Positions 34,215 to 43,650 of a DNA stretch of 64,000 nt are shown here, one piece after another. Location of the stretch: positions 4,982,667-5,046,666 of the forward strand of contig OY969891.1 of the NCBI GenBank assembly GCA_963704355.1, read 5' to 3'. A program made the translations under genes and the position numbers. The stretch comes from Bog-473 sp963704355 (GTDB lineage Bacteria > Actinomycetota > Acidimicrobiia > Acidimicrobiales > RAAP-2). The notes below the pieces were generated by a model. It was given only the letters and a program-made list of their open reading frames with translations. It made no database searches and had not been told where the DNA came from. Every line of letters starts with the position of its first letter. Position 1 is the stretch's first letter.

Positions 34215-35735
34215 ATGGAAACGATCGTGCGGGACCTCATGACCTCCCCGGCCGTCACCTGCGCGGCCGACGACACCCTGGCCTCGGCGGCGCAGGCCAT
34301 GCGGACGGCCGACACCGGCTCGGTCGTCGTGACCGACGACGGCAAGGTCGTCGGCATCCTGACCGAACGCGACCTCCTGCGAGCGGCGGCCGCGGCCGGC
34401 GATCCCGAAGCCGAGCGGGTGCGGCTGTGGATGACCGCGCACCCCGACGTGCTCAGGCCCGACGAGCGGGCCGACGCGGCGTGGGCCAGCCTCACCTCGC
34501 ACCACTACCGGCACCTGCCCGTCGTCGACGGCGAGCGGTGCATCGGCGTCGTCTCGCTGCGCGACCTCCTGGGGGTGGCGCGCATCCGCCCGGCGGCCGA
34601 GACGAGCGGCGACGTGCCGGCCGGCTTGGAGGGCGTCGTCGTGGCCGAGACGACCATCGGCGACGTCCGCGGCCAGGAGGGCTTCTACCACTACCGCCAG
34701 TACTCGGCCGTCGAACTGGCCGAGACGCGCTCGCTCGAGGACGTCTGGCATCTCCTCTTCCGCGGCGCGTTGCCCGACGCGGCGGCGTCCGCCGCCTTCG
34801 CGGCCGAGGTGCGACAGCGGCGCACGATGCCCCCGGGCCTCGCCACGCTGTTGCCGGCATTGTCCCGGCGGGGCGCGCCCCTCGACGTGCTGCGCACGGC
34901 GGTGTCCCTCCTCGGGGCGGAGCTCGGCTGGCGGCCCACGCACGACATCGGCCCCGGGGAGCTGGCCGACCAGGCCCTCGGGTTGTGCGCGGTGGTGCCG
35001 ACGATCCTGGCGGCCGCCTACCGGCTCCGGGAGGGCAACGAGCCGGTCGAGCCCCGCGCCGACCTCGGCTTCGCGGCGAACTATCTCTTCATGCTGACCG
35101 GGGTGGAGCCGAGCGCGGAGCACGCCCGAGCCGTCGAGCAGTACATGATCCTCACGATCGACCATGGCTTCAACGCGTCGACCTTCACGGCGCGGGTGGT
35201 CACGTCGACCGGCGCCGACCTGGCGGCCGCGATCGTGGCTGCTATCGGCGCGTTGTCCGGACCTCTCCACGGTGGCGCACCGAGCCGGGCCCTCGACATG
35301 CTCGACGCCATCGGCACCGCCGACCGCGCCGACGCCTACGTCCGGCACGCGGTGGAGAGCGGGGAACGGATCATGGGCTTCGGCCACCGCGTCTACAAGA
35401 CCGACGACCCGCGCTCGCTGCTGCTGCGGTCGGTCACCGAGCGTCTCGGCGGGCCCCTCGTCGAGTTCTCCCAGTCGGTGGAGCGGACGACGGTGGACGT
35501 GCTGGCCGAGCTGAAGCCCGGGCGCCAGCTCTACACGAACGTCGAGTTCTACGCCGGCGTGGTCATGCACTCCTGTGGGATCCCCCGCGAGATGTTCACC
35601 CCGACCTTCGCGGCCGGGCGGACCATCGGCTGGTGCACGCACGTGCTCGAGCAGGCCGCCCACAACCGTCTGATCCGCCCCGCCGCCCGCTACGTCGGCC
35701 CCCCGCCGCCACAGCCGGTGCCGCCCGCGGCCTGA
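34215..35735 (+). CDS. Citrate/methylcitrate synthase paralogue with N-terminal CBS pair
   Basis: 506 residues from the ATG at 34215. Residues 1-120 are two CBS motifs (VRDLMTSPAVTCAADDTLAS, then GSVVVTDDGKVVGILTERDL, and RHLPVVDGERCIGVVSLRDL), probably sensing adenine nucleotides. The citrate synthase part follows (GEGFYHYRQYSAVEL-like start as GQEGFYHYRQYSAVELA, GPLHGGAPSRALDML, MGFGHRVYKTDDPR). The usual NVDF catalytic aspartate motif reads NVEFYAG, a Glu in place of Asp. The tail RTIGWCTHVLEQ..NRLIRPAARYVGP is typical. Substrate (oxaloacetate with acetyl- or propionyl-CoA) not resolved. Confidence 0.88.
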   Translation: METIVRDLMTSPAVTCAADDTLASAAQAMRTADTGSVVVTDDGKVVGILTERDLLRAAAAAGDPEAERVRLWMTAHPDVLRPDERADAAWASLTSHHYRHLPVVDGERCIGVVSLRDLLGVARIRPAAETSGDVPAGLEGVVVAETTIGDVRGQEGFYHYRQYSAVELAETRSLEDVWHLLFRGALPDAAASAAFAAEVRQRRTMPPGLATLLPALSRRGAPLDVLRTAVSLLGAELGWRPTHDIGPGELADQALGLCAVVPTILAAAYRLREGNEPVEPRADLGFAANYLFMLTGVEPSAEHARAVEQYMILTIDHGFNASTFTARVVTSTGADLAAAIVAAIGALSGPLHGGAPSRALDMLDAIGTADRADAYVRHAVESGERIMGFGHRVYKTDDPRSLLLRSVTERLGGPLVEFSQSVERTTVDVLAELKPGRQLYTNVEFYAGVVMHSCGIPREMFTPTFAAGRTIGWCTHVLEQAAHNRLIRPAARYVGPPPPQPVPPAA

Positions 35736-35852
35736 CGCCCCGGAGCAGCGGCGGCGCTGCGGCGCGACCGGCCGGACTCCGCGCCGACCCGCCCGATTCC
35801 GGAGAAACCCGACTAATCTGGTCAGGGTTTGCTGTCTGGAAAGGAGCAGGTC

Positions 35853-36383
35853 ATGGGCCCAGGCGTCTCCGCAGGCCGGTCCAGCCGGGCGCGGGGGTTC
35901 TTCTCGTTCCCCAACCCGGTCAACGAGGTGTCGGCCCGCCTGGTGGCCGCCGGCGTGGTGCTCATGGTCGTCGTGACGCTGGCCTTCGGCCTCGAATGGG
36001 CGACAGCCGTGATCGCCTACGGCTTTGTGGCTCGGGTGCTGACCGGGCCGACACTGAGCCCGCTGGGGCAGCTGGTGACCCGCGTCATCACGCCGCGACT
36101 CGGATTGGCGGCGCGGCCGGTGGCCGGGCCACCGAAGCGCTTCGCCCAGGCGATCGGCGTCGTCTTCTCCGGGACCGCCCTGCTCCTCGCCGTGCTCGGC
36201 TTCTGGACCGGGGCCGAGGCGGTGCTGGCCCTGCTCGGCTGCGCCGCGGTGCTCGAATCGGCTTTCGGGATCTGCCTGGGTTGCGCCGCCTTCGCCGTGC
36301 TCATGCGGGCCGGCGTCATCCCCGAGGAGGTCTGCGAGCGCTGCAACGACATCTGGGCGACGGCACGGGGCGTAGCCGCCTGA
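35853..36383 (+). CDS. DUF4395 membrane protein
   Basis: 176 residues from the ATG at 35853, which has AAGGAG seven bases upstream; the frame opens eight codons earlier without such a site. Starts with the family motif FPNPVNEVSARLVA, then about four hydrophobic helices, and ends with the cysteine motif FGICLGCAAF followed by CERCND. DUF4395 proteins often sit beside sulfurtransferase or thioredoxin-like genes; none is adjacent here. Function unknown. Confidence 0.85.
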   Translation: MGPGVSAGRSSRARGFFSFPNPVNEVSARLVAAGVVLMVVVTLAFGLEWATAVIAYGFVARVLTGPTLSPLGQLVTRVITPRLGLAARPVAGPPKRFAQAIGVVFSGTALLLAVLGFWTGAEAVLALLGCAAVLESAFGICLGCAAFAVLMRAGVIPEEVCERCNDIWATARGVAA

Positions 36384-36395
36384 GCCGGCGCGCCG

Positions 36396-37508
36396 CTAGC
36401 TGTCGTAGACCAGGACACCCCGGATGTTCTTGCCGTCGCGCATGTCCTGGTAGCCCTGGTTGATGTCACCCAGCTTGTAGGTGGTGGTGATCATCGAGTC
36501 GAGATCGAGCTGGCCGTCCCGGTACAGCTTGAGCAGTTTCGGGATGTCGGAGTGGATGTTGGCCGAGCCGAAGATGCTCCCGACGACCTGCTTCTCCATG
36601 ATCGTCAGGTACATCAGGTTCATGGTCACATCCATCTCCCCCATGGGGTGGATGTTGGTGACGACGACGCGCCCACGCTTGGCGGTCAGGCCGAGGATCG
36701 AATCCATCATCGATCCCTGCCCGATGCCCATGGCGCAGATGACCTTGTCGCACATGTGGCCCCAGGTCGCCTGCTCGATCAATGCGAACGCCTCCTCGAC
36801 CGAGGGAGCCACGTGGGTGGCCCCGAAAGAGGGGGCCAGCTTGCGCTTGAGCTCCACCGGATCGATGGCGAAGATCATTTCGGCCCCGGCCAGCCGTGCG
36901 CCCTGCAGCGCCGAGGCGCCGATGCCACCGATGCCGATCACGGCGACGTTGTCACCTGGCTTGACCTCGGCGGCGTAGACAGCCGAGCCCCACCCCGTGG
37001 TGACGCCGCAGCCGACGAGGCAGGCCTTGTCCAAGGGAATGTCCTCGAGGATCTTCACGCACGACGCCTGGTTCACGACGGTGTAGGGCGCGAACGTGCC
37101 GAGGCAGACCATGGTGGTGACGTCCTGCCCACGCGCGTGGTGGCGAATGGTGCCGTCCATCTGGCGGCCGGCCATCAAGACGGCGCCGGTGTCGCAGAGG
37201 TTGGAGTGGCCGGTGGCACACGAGGGACACTTCCCGCAGGCCGGCACGAAGCCCAGCACGACGTGATCACCGGGCTTGAGGCCGGTCACGCCCGGTCCCA
37301 CCTCCTCCACCACGCCGGCCCCCTCGTGGCCGCCGATGACCGGGAGCGGCACGGGCATGTCGCCGGTAACGAGGTGCTCGTCCGAGTGGCACATGCCCGA
37401 CGCGGCGAGCCGGATCAGGACCTCCCCGTCCTTGGGCGGATCGAGCTCGATGGGCTCCACGCTCCAATCAGCGTGACGCTCCCACAAGACGGCGGCTTCG
37501 GTCTCCAC
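36396..37508 (-). CDS. Zinc-dependent alcohol dehydrogenase, NDMA-dependent (nicotinoprotein) type
   Basis: 370 residues of the medium-chain dehydrogenase family. Catalytic zinc ligands in SGMCHSDEHLVTGD and in VIGGHEGAGVVEEVG; structural zinc cysteines in PACGKCPSCATGHSNLCDTG; Rossmann motif VAVIGIGGIGASALQGARLAGA with Asp in FAIDPVELKR. The length and C terminus fit mycobacterial/rhodococcal NDMA-dependent alcohol dehydrogenases with tightly bound NAD. It stands alone, convergent with the DUF4395 gene, with 12 bases between stops. Confidence 0.9.
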   Translation of the reverse strand: METEAAVLWERHADWSVEPIELDPPKDGEVLIRLAASGMCHSDEHLVTGDMPVPLPVIGGHEGAGVVEEVGPGVTGLKPGDHVVLGFVPACGKCPSCATGHSNLCDTGAVLMAGRQMDGTIRHHARGQDVTTMVCLGTFAPYTVVNQASCVKILEDIPLDKACLVGCGVTTGWGSAVYAAEVKPGDNVAVIGIGGIGASALQGARLAGAEMIFAIDPVELKRKLAPSFGATHVAPSVEEAFALIEQATWGHMCDKVICAMGIGQGSMMDSILGLTAKRGRVVVTNIHPMGEMDVTMNLMYLTIMEKQVVGSIFGSANIHSDIPKLLKLYRDGQLDLDSMITTTYKLGDINQGYQDMRDGKNIRGVLVYDS

Positions 37509-37762
37509 GGTGCCTCCCCAGGGTGTTGCGCGACGGCGCGCTGCGTACGCTACCGGCCCCGCGGCGTGCGACGCAGATCAGTGCTCCGCTGCCCAGATTC
37601 GGCCCCACCGGTTCGGCGTGATGCGCTGCTCGGGCGGCTCCTCTGCCCTGCTGACCGGCCCACCACATCGTCGACGCTGGCGCGCCCTCCGACGTCCGCC
37701 CTCGCGAGGCGCACGCGCGACACTGGCTGGGTGACCCTCTTCCGCACCTCCTCTTCGTCGCG

Positions 37763-39499
37763 GTGAGGGCGCCCGGCCTCGTCTCGCCCGCGGCGGTCAA
37801 CGAGCGCCACAAATGGGTCGCCCTGTTCATCACGACGCTCGGGATGTTGATGGCGGCGATCGACGGCTCCATCGTCCTGATCGCGCTCCCGGCCATCTTC
37901 CGCGGCATCAAGCTCGACCCCCTGCTACCCGGCAACTCGTTCTTCCTGCTGTGGATGATCCTCGGGTTCCTGATCGTGACCAGCGTGCTGGTCGTCAGCC
38001 TGGGCAAGCTCGGCGACCTCTACGGCCGGGTGCGCATGTACAACCTGGGCTTCGCCGTCTTCACGTTCTTCTCGCTGCTGCTCAGCATCACCTGGCTGAC
38101 CGGCACCGCCGGCGGCATCTGGCTGATCGTGATGCGCATCTTCCAAGGTGTCGGCGCCGCGCTGCTGATGGCCAACTCGGCCGCCATCCTGACCGACGCC
38201 TTCCCGCCGGACCGCCGCGGCTTCGCTCTCGGCATCAACCAGGCGGCAGCCATCAGCGGGACCTTCATCGGCCTGCTCCTCGGCGGCATCCTCGCGCCCA
38301 TCAACTGGCGTCTGATCTTCCTCGTGTCGGTCCCCATCGGCCTCTTCGCCACGGTCTGGGGGTACTTCTCGCTGCACGAGATTGAGCGGGGTTCGAAAGG
38401 AGGGATCGACTGGGGCGGCAACGTCACCTTTGCCATCGGATTGGTCCTGGTGATGGTCGGGATCACCTACGGGATAGAGCCCTACGGGCACGATCCGATG
38501 GGCTGGACCAATCCGGTGGTCCTGGGCGAGCTCGGCGCAGGGCTGGCATTCCTCGGGCTGTTCTGCTGGATCGAGCTGCACTCGGCGGAACCGATGTTCC
38601 GCCTGCAGCTGTTCAAGATCAGGGCCTTCTCGGCCGGCGTGTTCGCCAGCTTCCTCGGTGCACTCGGGCGCGGCGGCCTCATGTTCATACTCATCATCTG
38701 GCTGCAGGGCATCTGGTTGCCGCAACACGGCTACACCTTCGCCGTCACGCCGCTGTGGGCCGGGATCTTCCTGATCCCCCTGACCGCGGGGTTCATGATC
38801 GCCGGACCGGTGTCGGGCATCCTGTCCGACCGCTACGGCTCCCGACCCTTCGCCACCTCCGGCATGCTCGGGACGGCGGTGTGCTTCCTGCTGCTCGAAC
38901 AGCTCCCGGTCGACTTCGGCTACACCGAGTTCGCCGTGCTGCTGTTCATCACCGGCGTGTGCATGTCGTCGTTCGGGGCCTCCAACCGCACCGGGGTGAT
39001 GAACAGCCTCCCGGCGGCCGACCGCGGGGCGGGGTCGGGCATGAACACGACCTTCCAGAACTCGGCCCAGGTCCTGTCGATCGGCATCTTCTTCACGCTG
39101 ATCCTCGTGGGGCTGTCCGACACCCTCCCGGCGGCCCTGGTCCGCGGGCTCACCGCGCACGGCGTGCCGGCTGACACGGCGGTCTCCATCTCCCATCTCC
39201 CTCCGGTCTCGACGCTGTTCGCGGCGTTCCTCGGCTACAACCCGGCCAGCCACCTCCTCGGCCCGCACGTGCTGTCGCAGCTCTCGGCGAGCCAGCGGGC
39301 GACCATCACCGGCGAGCGGTTCTTCCCCGGCCTCATCACCGACGCCTTCCGTGACGGCCTGCACGCAGCGTTCAACTTCGGCATCGTCATGTGCCTCGTG
39401 GGCGCCGCGGCGTCGTGGACCCGCGGCGGGAAGGCGCCGGCTCAGCGCGTGGCCGGCGATCTGCTCCTCGACGCCAACCCCGAGCCGGTCACGGTGTGA
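37763..39499 (+). CDS. MFS transporter, 14-helix DHA2 type
   Basis: 578 residues from a GTG at 37763, with about 14 hydrophobic helices, the layout of the DHA2 multidrug/proton antiporter branch. Family marks: LGMLMAAIDGSIVLIALPAI in helix 1, GKLGDLYGRVRMY (motif A) after helix 2, RIFQGVGAALLMANSAAIL in helix 4. A periplasmic loop of about 90 residues precedes the last helix. Substrate unknown. The 254-bp gap before it holds no gene I can support. Confidence 0.9.
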   Translation: MRAPGLVSPAAVNERHKWVALFITTLGMLMAAIDGSIVLIALPAIFRGIKLDPLLPGNSFFLLWMILGFLIVTSVLVVSLGKLGDLYGRVRMYNLGFAVFTFFSLLLSITWLTGTAGGIWLIVMRIFQGVGAALLMANSAAILTDAFPPDRRGFALGINQAAAISGTFIGLLLGGILAPINWRLIFLVSVPIGLFATVWGYFSLHEIERGSKGGIDWGGNVTFAIGLVLVMVGITYGIEPYGHDPMGWTNPVVLGELGAGLAFLGLFCWIELHSAEPMFRLQLFKIRAFSAGVFASFLGALGRGGLMFILIIWLQGIWLPQHGYTFAVTPLWAGIFLIPLTAGFMIAGPVSGILSDRYGSRPFATSGMLGTAVCFLLLEQLPVDFGYTEFAVLLFITGVCMSSFGASNRTGVMNSLPAADRGAGSGMNTTFQNSAQVLSIGIFFTLILVGLSDTLPAALVRGLTAHGVPADTAVSISHLPPVSTLFAAFLGYNPASHLLGPHVLSQLSASQRATITGERFFPGLITDAFRDGLHAAFNFGIVMCLVGAAASWTRGGKAPAQRVAGDLLLDANPEPVTV

Positions 39500-39622
39500 G
39501 GACCTGAGGCCCGCGGGAGAGCCGGACCAGGGTGTCCGACGGGTGCCACGAACTGGCCGGAATGAGATCGTGGACGTCAGAGGGGCGGCGTCAGATCGTC
39601 ACCGAGTGGAAGGTCTCCAACC

Positions 39623-40042
39623 ATGCGTGCCCATCAGCCCGACCAGGCCGTCTTCAGGTCGGTCCTTCCCGACGCCATCGACTGGGAGCCGTTCGCCGCC
39701 TTCCCGCGTCCGGCCCGCCTGGCGGTGGTGGTCGGTCATCCCACCGAACCCGGGCCGTACGTGATCAGGGTCAAGGTGCCTTCGGGCGTCAAGTTGATGC
39801 CGCACCGGCATCCCGAAGATCGTGTGTACACGGTGATGTCCGGTGTGTTCTACATCGGTTTGGGCGAACAGTTCGACGAAGAGAAACTGGTGGCCTATCC
39901 GCCGGGGGCCGTCATCGTCCTGCCCGGCGACACCCCGCACTTCCACTGGGCCAAGTCGGGCGAGTACGTCACCCAGGTGACGGCGATCGGGCCGCTCGGA
40001 CTCGAGTACCTGGACCCGAAGGACGATCCGCGCCACCCGTGA
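39623..40042 (+). CDS. Cupin-domain protein
   Basis: 139 residues with a single cupin barrel. Metal-binding motif 1 is MPHRHPEDRVYTVMSGVFYIG (two His and a Glu) and motif 2 is PPGAVIVLPGDTPHFHW. This is the ChrR/isomerase-like small cupin type; no substrate can be assigned. It follows the MFS gene by 123 bases on the same strand. Confidence 0.82.
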   Translation: MRAHQPDQAVFRSVLPDAIDWEPFAAFPRPARLAVVVGHPTEPGPYVIRVKVPSGVKLMPHRHPEDRVYTVMSGVFYIGLGEQFDEEKLVAYPPGAVIVLPGDTPHFHWAKSGEYVTQVTAIGPLGLEYLDPKDDPRHP

Positions 40043-40143
40043 ACGCGCTCGGTGTGGTCGGCTGCGGCGTGGCCAGGCCGACGGTGTGCACTCCCGCTCC
40101 GGTGAAGATGGCTTCGATCGTCATTCGCCGGTCATGCCAGCAT

Positions 40144-41313
40144 CTATGGACCGACGGCTACCGGCAACGACCGGAACGACCGGATGAGGTTGTTGCACTT
40201 GCGGACCGGCGATCCGTCGAGCTCGATCGTCCCGACCCGCTCGACGAGCGCCGCGAGCACCGCCGCGCCTTCAAGGCGGGCCAGTCCCATCCCGACGCAT
40301 GCGTGCTCGCCGTGCCCGAAGGCGAGCTGGCCGGCGCTCTCCCGCGTGATGTCAAAGCGGTCAGGCTGGTCCCACCGCCGCTCGTCGCGATTGGCGGACG
40401 CGAAGCTGACCAATACCCTTGAACCGGCAGCGAGGTCGAATCCGCCGACGCGGGAAGCCACCTTGGCGACTCTCGTGAAGCAGCTGATCGGGCTCTCGAT
40501 GCGGAGCACCTCGTTGAAGGCGGCCTTGACGCGATCCGGCTCCTCCCGCAGGCGCTGCCACTGGTCCGGATGGGTGGCGAAGAGCCAGACCGCGTTACCG
40601 ATTGCGCTGATCGTCGTGTCGAGCGACGGAGCCAAGTAGTCGATGAACAGCATCGGACACCGTCGGCGCTCGATCTCACCCTGGTCGGCCGCGCGTTGGA
40701 TGCGAGCGCCGAAGCAATGCTCGGGCAGCTCCATCCCGGCGAGACGCTGTGCGTAGGCGCTCATGGCGAGGATGCCGTCACTGGCCGCGACGGCACGATC
40801 GTTCAGCGGACCGAGTCCGTCGAACTGCGCCGCAGCCCAGTCGACGAGGTGCTCACGGCCGTCGGCGGGCCAACCGAGGAGGTCGGGGACCCAGGTCGTC
40901 GGCACGATCTCGGCGAGATCGGTGACGGCGTCGAAGCGCCGCCTTTCGAGGAGCCGGTCGACGAGCGCATCGGCGATGGCCTGGACGTCGGGACGCAGAT
41001 CGGCCAGCGCTCGTGGCGTGAGCGGTCGACCGATGACCTCCCGCTGCGCCCGGTGCTCGTCGCCATCGCTCATGAGCGTGGTGCCGCGACCCAACGTGTT
41101 GATGACATCGTTCAAGGCAACGCCCTCACCCGAGATGAACGTGGCGTGATCACCGAGGATGCTCCGCACCTCGGCGAACCGGGTCGCCGCGTACACGCCA
41201 TGGGCCTCGAGCCAGACGAGCGGCCCGGCGTCGCGCAGCGCTCGGAGATGTGGGTACGGATCGTCGAGGGCCTCGTCGGTGAAGAGGTCGGCAGCGTACC
41301 GAGGGATGATCAT
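40144..41313 (-). CDS. Cytochrome P450 with atypical I-helix, last gene of the meta-cleavage operon
   Basis: 389 residues from the ATG at 41313; the frame opens 47 codons earlier in Arg/Ser-rich shadow sequence. Heme-ligand motif AFGHGEHACVGMGLARLEG (Cys339), ExxR as NEVLR (Glu268/Arg271). The oxygen-activating I-helix reads YLAPSLDTTISAIG instead of the usual AGxDTT. In this operon it could hydroxylate or O-demethylate the aromatic starting compound; inference. No ferredoxin or reductase partner is visible nearby. Confidence 0.92.
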   Translation of the reverse strand: MIIPRYAADLFTDEALDDPYPHLRALRDAGPLVWLEAHGVYAATRFAEVRSILGDHATFISGEGVALNDVINTLGRGTTLMSDGDEHRAQREVIGRPLTPRALADLRPDVQAIADALVDRLLERRRFDAVTDLAEIVPTTWVPDLLGWPADGREHLVDWAAAQFDGLGPLNDRAVAASDGILAMSAYAQRLAGMELPEHCFGARIQRAADQGEIERRRCPMLFIDYLAPSLDTTISAIGNAVWLFATHPDQWQRLREEPDRVKAAFNEVLRIESPISCFTRVAKVASRVGGFDLAAGSRVLVSFASANRDERRWDQPDRFDITRESAGQLAFGHGEHACVGMGLARLEGAAVLAALVERVGTIELDGSPVRKCNNLIRSFRSLPVAVGP

Positions 41314-41326
41314 GGCGTCTGCGCGA

Positions 41327-42154
41327 TCACACACACCGGTTCCGGATCGCGCCGATCCCTTCGATCCAGGTCTCGAGGATCTGGCCCGCCTGCAAGAACC
41401 GCGGTGGCTGCCGCGTGGCGCCGATGCCGGCTGGAGTGCCCGTAAAGAGCACATCGCCGGGGAGTAGCGGGAGGACCGCGGAGAGCTCGGCGATCAAGCG
41501 TGGCACGCTGAAGATGAGGTCGGAGGTGCGCGCGTCCTGCATCGTCTCACCGTCGACCGAGCAGCCAAGCGCGAGGTCGTCCGGGTCGGGCACCTCGTCC
41601 AGCGAGACGAGCCACGGGCCCATCGGCCCGTAGCCCCGACGGGACTTCCCGAGCGAGAACTGCGATCCTGCGGCGAACTGGAGGGTGCGGTCGCTGATGT
41701 CCTGGCCGACGGTGAGCCCGGCAACGTGCGACCACGCTTCCGCTTCGTCGACCCGGTCGGCGCGGGTGCCGATCACGGCCACGAGTTCGACCTCCCAGTC
41801 GACCGTGCCGCCGACGATCTCGATCTCGTCAAACGGGCCCGACAGCGAGGCCGGGAACTTCGTGAACGTGGCCGGTACGCTCGGCACCGCCATGCCCGAC
41901 TCCTCGGCGTGGCTCCGGTAGTTCAAGCCGATGGCGAAGACTTGCCGTGGCGCGGGCACCGGAGAGCGGAGGTGGGCCTCGATGAACGGCACCGTACCGG
42001 CGGTGACGCCAGCCGCGAAGTCGACGAACGCGGGCCAGTCCTCATAGATGTTCATCGGGTCGGGGCCGAACCGCCCGCCGGATACGTGGTGGACGTCGGC
42101 GATCGCCTCGCCAAGGACGAGCGCGGCGCGTCCGGCGTGGTTCGCGAGCTTCAT
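41327..42154 (-). CDS. Fumarylacetoacetate-hydrolase-family protein
   Basis: 275 residues from the ATG at 42154, which overlaps the hydroxylase stop by four bases. FAH-family core: VFAIGLNYRSHAEESG, PATFTKFPASLSGP, metal-site acidic residues in VDWEVELVAVIG, GLTVGQDISDRTLQ, and LLPGDVLFTGTPAGIGATRQPP. Relatives hydrate or isomerise 2-oxo-dienoates formed after ring cleavage, or hydrolyse acylpyruvates; position in this operon favours the former. Confidence 0.88.
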   Translation of the reverse strand: MKLANHAGRAALVLGEAIADVHHVSGGRFGPDPMNIYEDWPAFVDFAAGVTAGTVPFIEAHLRSPVPAPRQVFAIGLNYRSHAEESGMAVPSVPATFTKFPASLSGPFDEIEIVGGTVDWEVELVAVIGTRADRVDEAEAWSHVAGLTVGQDISDRTLQFAAGSQFSLGKSRRGYGPMGPWLVSLDEVPDPDDLALGCSVDGETMQDARTSDLIFSVPRLIAELSAVLPLLPGDVLFTGTPAGIGATRQPPRFLQAGQILETWIEGIGAIRNRCV

Positions 42155-43650
42155 GGGGTGGCCCCACACGCGAGCTGCAGGCGGAGGTCAGCGAGCAGCG
42201 TCGTCGCCTCCCCCGCCACCCGCGCCGTCCCGTACAGATAGAAGTCCGGTCGCTGCAACGCACACGTCGTCTCGTGCTCCGCGAACCATTGGACAAAAGG
42301 GGCATCGGGATCAACGAGCACGACAACACGACCACCGATCGACTCGAACCAGGCGCGCTCGTTCCGACCGATGCCTTCGACATCGCCGCCGAGGACCACG
42401 AGTCGCCAGCCGTTGCCGTGCACCTCGTCACACAGTCTGCCGCCGTCCTTGCCCTGCACGAGCTGCGTGCCGGCGTGGGGTGCGGCCGGGTGGATGAATC
42501 CCGACGTGATGCCAGGAAGCCCTGGCGCCGGTGCCGGTTCGTCGCCCACGCCGGCTGCCATCACCTCGTCGCGCGACGAGGCCTCAGCAGGGTCTGGCAC
42601 GCAGATAATCTTGCCGAGGTCCATGGAGAAGTCGATCGCCGCCCTCGCGCTCGGCAACCGCTCGGACTGGTAGCTATCGAGCAGCTCGTCGTCGGCGATG
42701 TCGCTGAGCACGAGGTCGAGCTTCCAAGCCAGGTTGGCGGCGTCGCGCAGGCCAGAGCACATGCCTTGGCCCGCGAAGGGGGGCATGAGGTGGGCGGCAT
42801 CACCAGCGAGGAAAACCCGCTCGGCGCGCCACTTCTCGGCGTAGCGGGCGTTGAAGGTGTAGACGGCGTGGCGCTCGAGCCGGGCGTTGCCGGGGTGCAC
42901 GTCCCACGGCGCCAGCAGCTCCCACGCGCGTGCCTCCTCGTTGAGCTCATGGAGCGACTCATGCGGCAGGCGCATGAACTCCCAGCGTCGTCGACCAGGG
43001 CCTCCTGACACTGCGGTCGTCGGCCGCGCGGGATCGCAGATCTGCAGGTTGATCGGGGAGAACACGCGTGGGTCGTCAAGGATGACGTCAACGATGAGCC
43101 AGTCGTAGAAGAACCCCAGATCGGTCACCGGCAGCCCGGCCAGCGTCCGCACGGTGCTGTTGGCCCCGTCACACCCGACGACGTAGCGAGCCGAGACGCT
43201 CGTGCCTTCGCCACCGGTCACGACAACGCGGTTGTCTCGTTGCTCGAGACCGGTGACCTCGACGCCGCGGCGGACGTCGGCGCCGAGCTGGCGCGCACGA
43301 CGGTCGAGCAGCTGCTCGACCATGGGCTGATTGAACATGGATGACGCCGGCCACCCGGATGGCCCGTCGCCCGCCTGGCCGAACCGCAGCAGCGTCGTGC
43401 CCGCCGCGTTGCGCCACTCGTAAACGTCAGCGGGCTCGCTCATCGTCCGCAACTCGTCACCGACGCCGCACGATTGGAGAATCCGCCCCACCTCGTGGTC
43501 GAAATGCACCGCTCGAGGGAGCGGGTAGGGCTCGGTCCACCGCTCGAGCACCGTGACGGTGCGCCCGAGCTGGGCAAGCAGGATCGCGAGCGCGTTCCCG
43601 ACGGGACCGTACCCGACGATCGCGACGTCCGCATCCGTATCTTCGCTCAT
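42151..43650 (-). CDS. FAD-dependent aromatic hydroxylase (MhpA/PheA type)
   Basis: 499 residues from the ATG at 43650, overlapping the dioxygenase stop (ATGA). Class A flavin monooxygenase: FAD motif VAIVGYGPVGNALAILLAQLG, DG fingerprint VVGCDGANSTVRTLAG, and GD motif VFLAGDAAHLMPPFAGQGMC. The C-terminal thioredoxin-like part is present. Homologues convert 3-(3-hydroxyphenyl)propionate or similar phenols to catechols, the substrate expected for the adjacent extradiol dioxygenase. Confidence 0.9.
   Translation of the reverse strand: MSEDTDADVAIVGYGPVGNALAILLAQLGRTVTVLERWTEPYPLPRAVHFDHEVGRILQSCGVGDELRTMSEPADVYEWRNAAGTTLLRFGQAGDGPSGWPASSMFNQPMVEQLLDRRARQLGADVRRGVEVTGLEQRDNRVVVTGGEGTSVSARYVVGCDGANSTVRTLAGLPVTDLGFFYDWLIVDVILDDPRVFSPINLQICDPARPTTAVSGGPGRRRWEFMRLPHESLHELNEEARAWELLAPWDVHPGNARLERHAVYTFNARYAEKWRAERVFLAGDAAHLMPPFAGQGMCSGLRDAANLAWKLDLVLSDIADDELLDSYQSERLPSARAAIDFSMDLGKIICVPDPAEASSRDEVMAAGVGDEPAPAPGLPGITSGFIHPAAPHAGTQLVQGKDGGRLCDEVHGNGWRLVVLGGDVEGIGRNERAWFESIGGRVVVLVDPDAPFVQWFAEHETTCALQRPDFYLYGTARVAGEATTLLADLRLQLACGATP

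Noticed and set aside
34047..35663. 538-codon minus-strand open frame over the CBS-citrate synthase
   Set aside because: Low-complexity shadow; citrate synthase motifs lie on the plus strand.
41314..41454. 47-codon upstream extension of the first P450
   Set aside because: Overlaps the FAH-family gene with Arg/Ser-rich nonsense; ATG at 41313 starts a canonical P450 N terminus.
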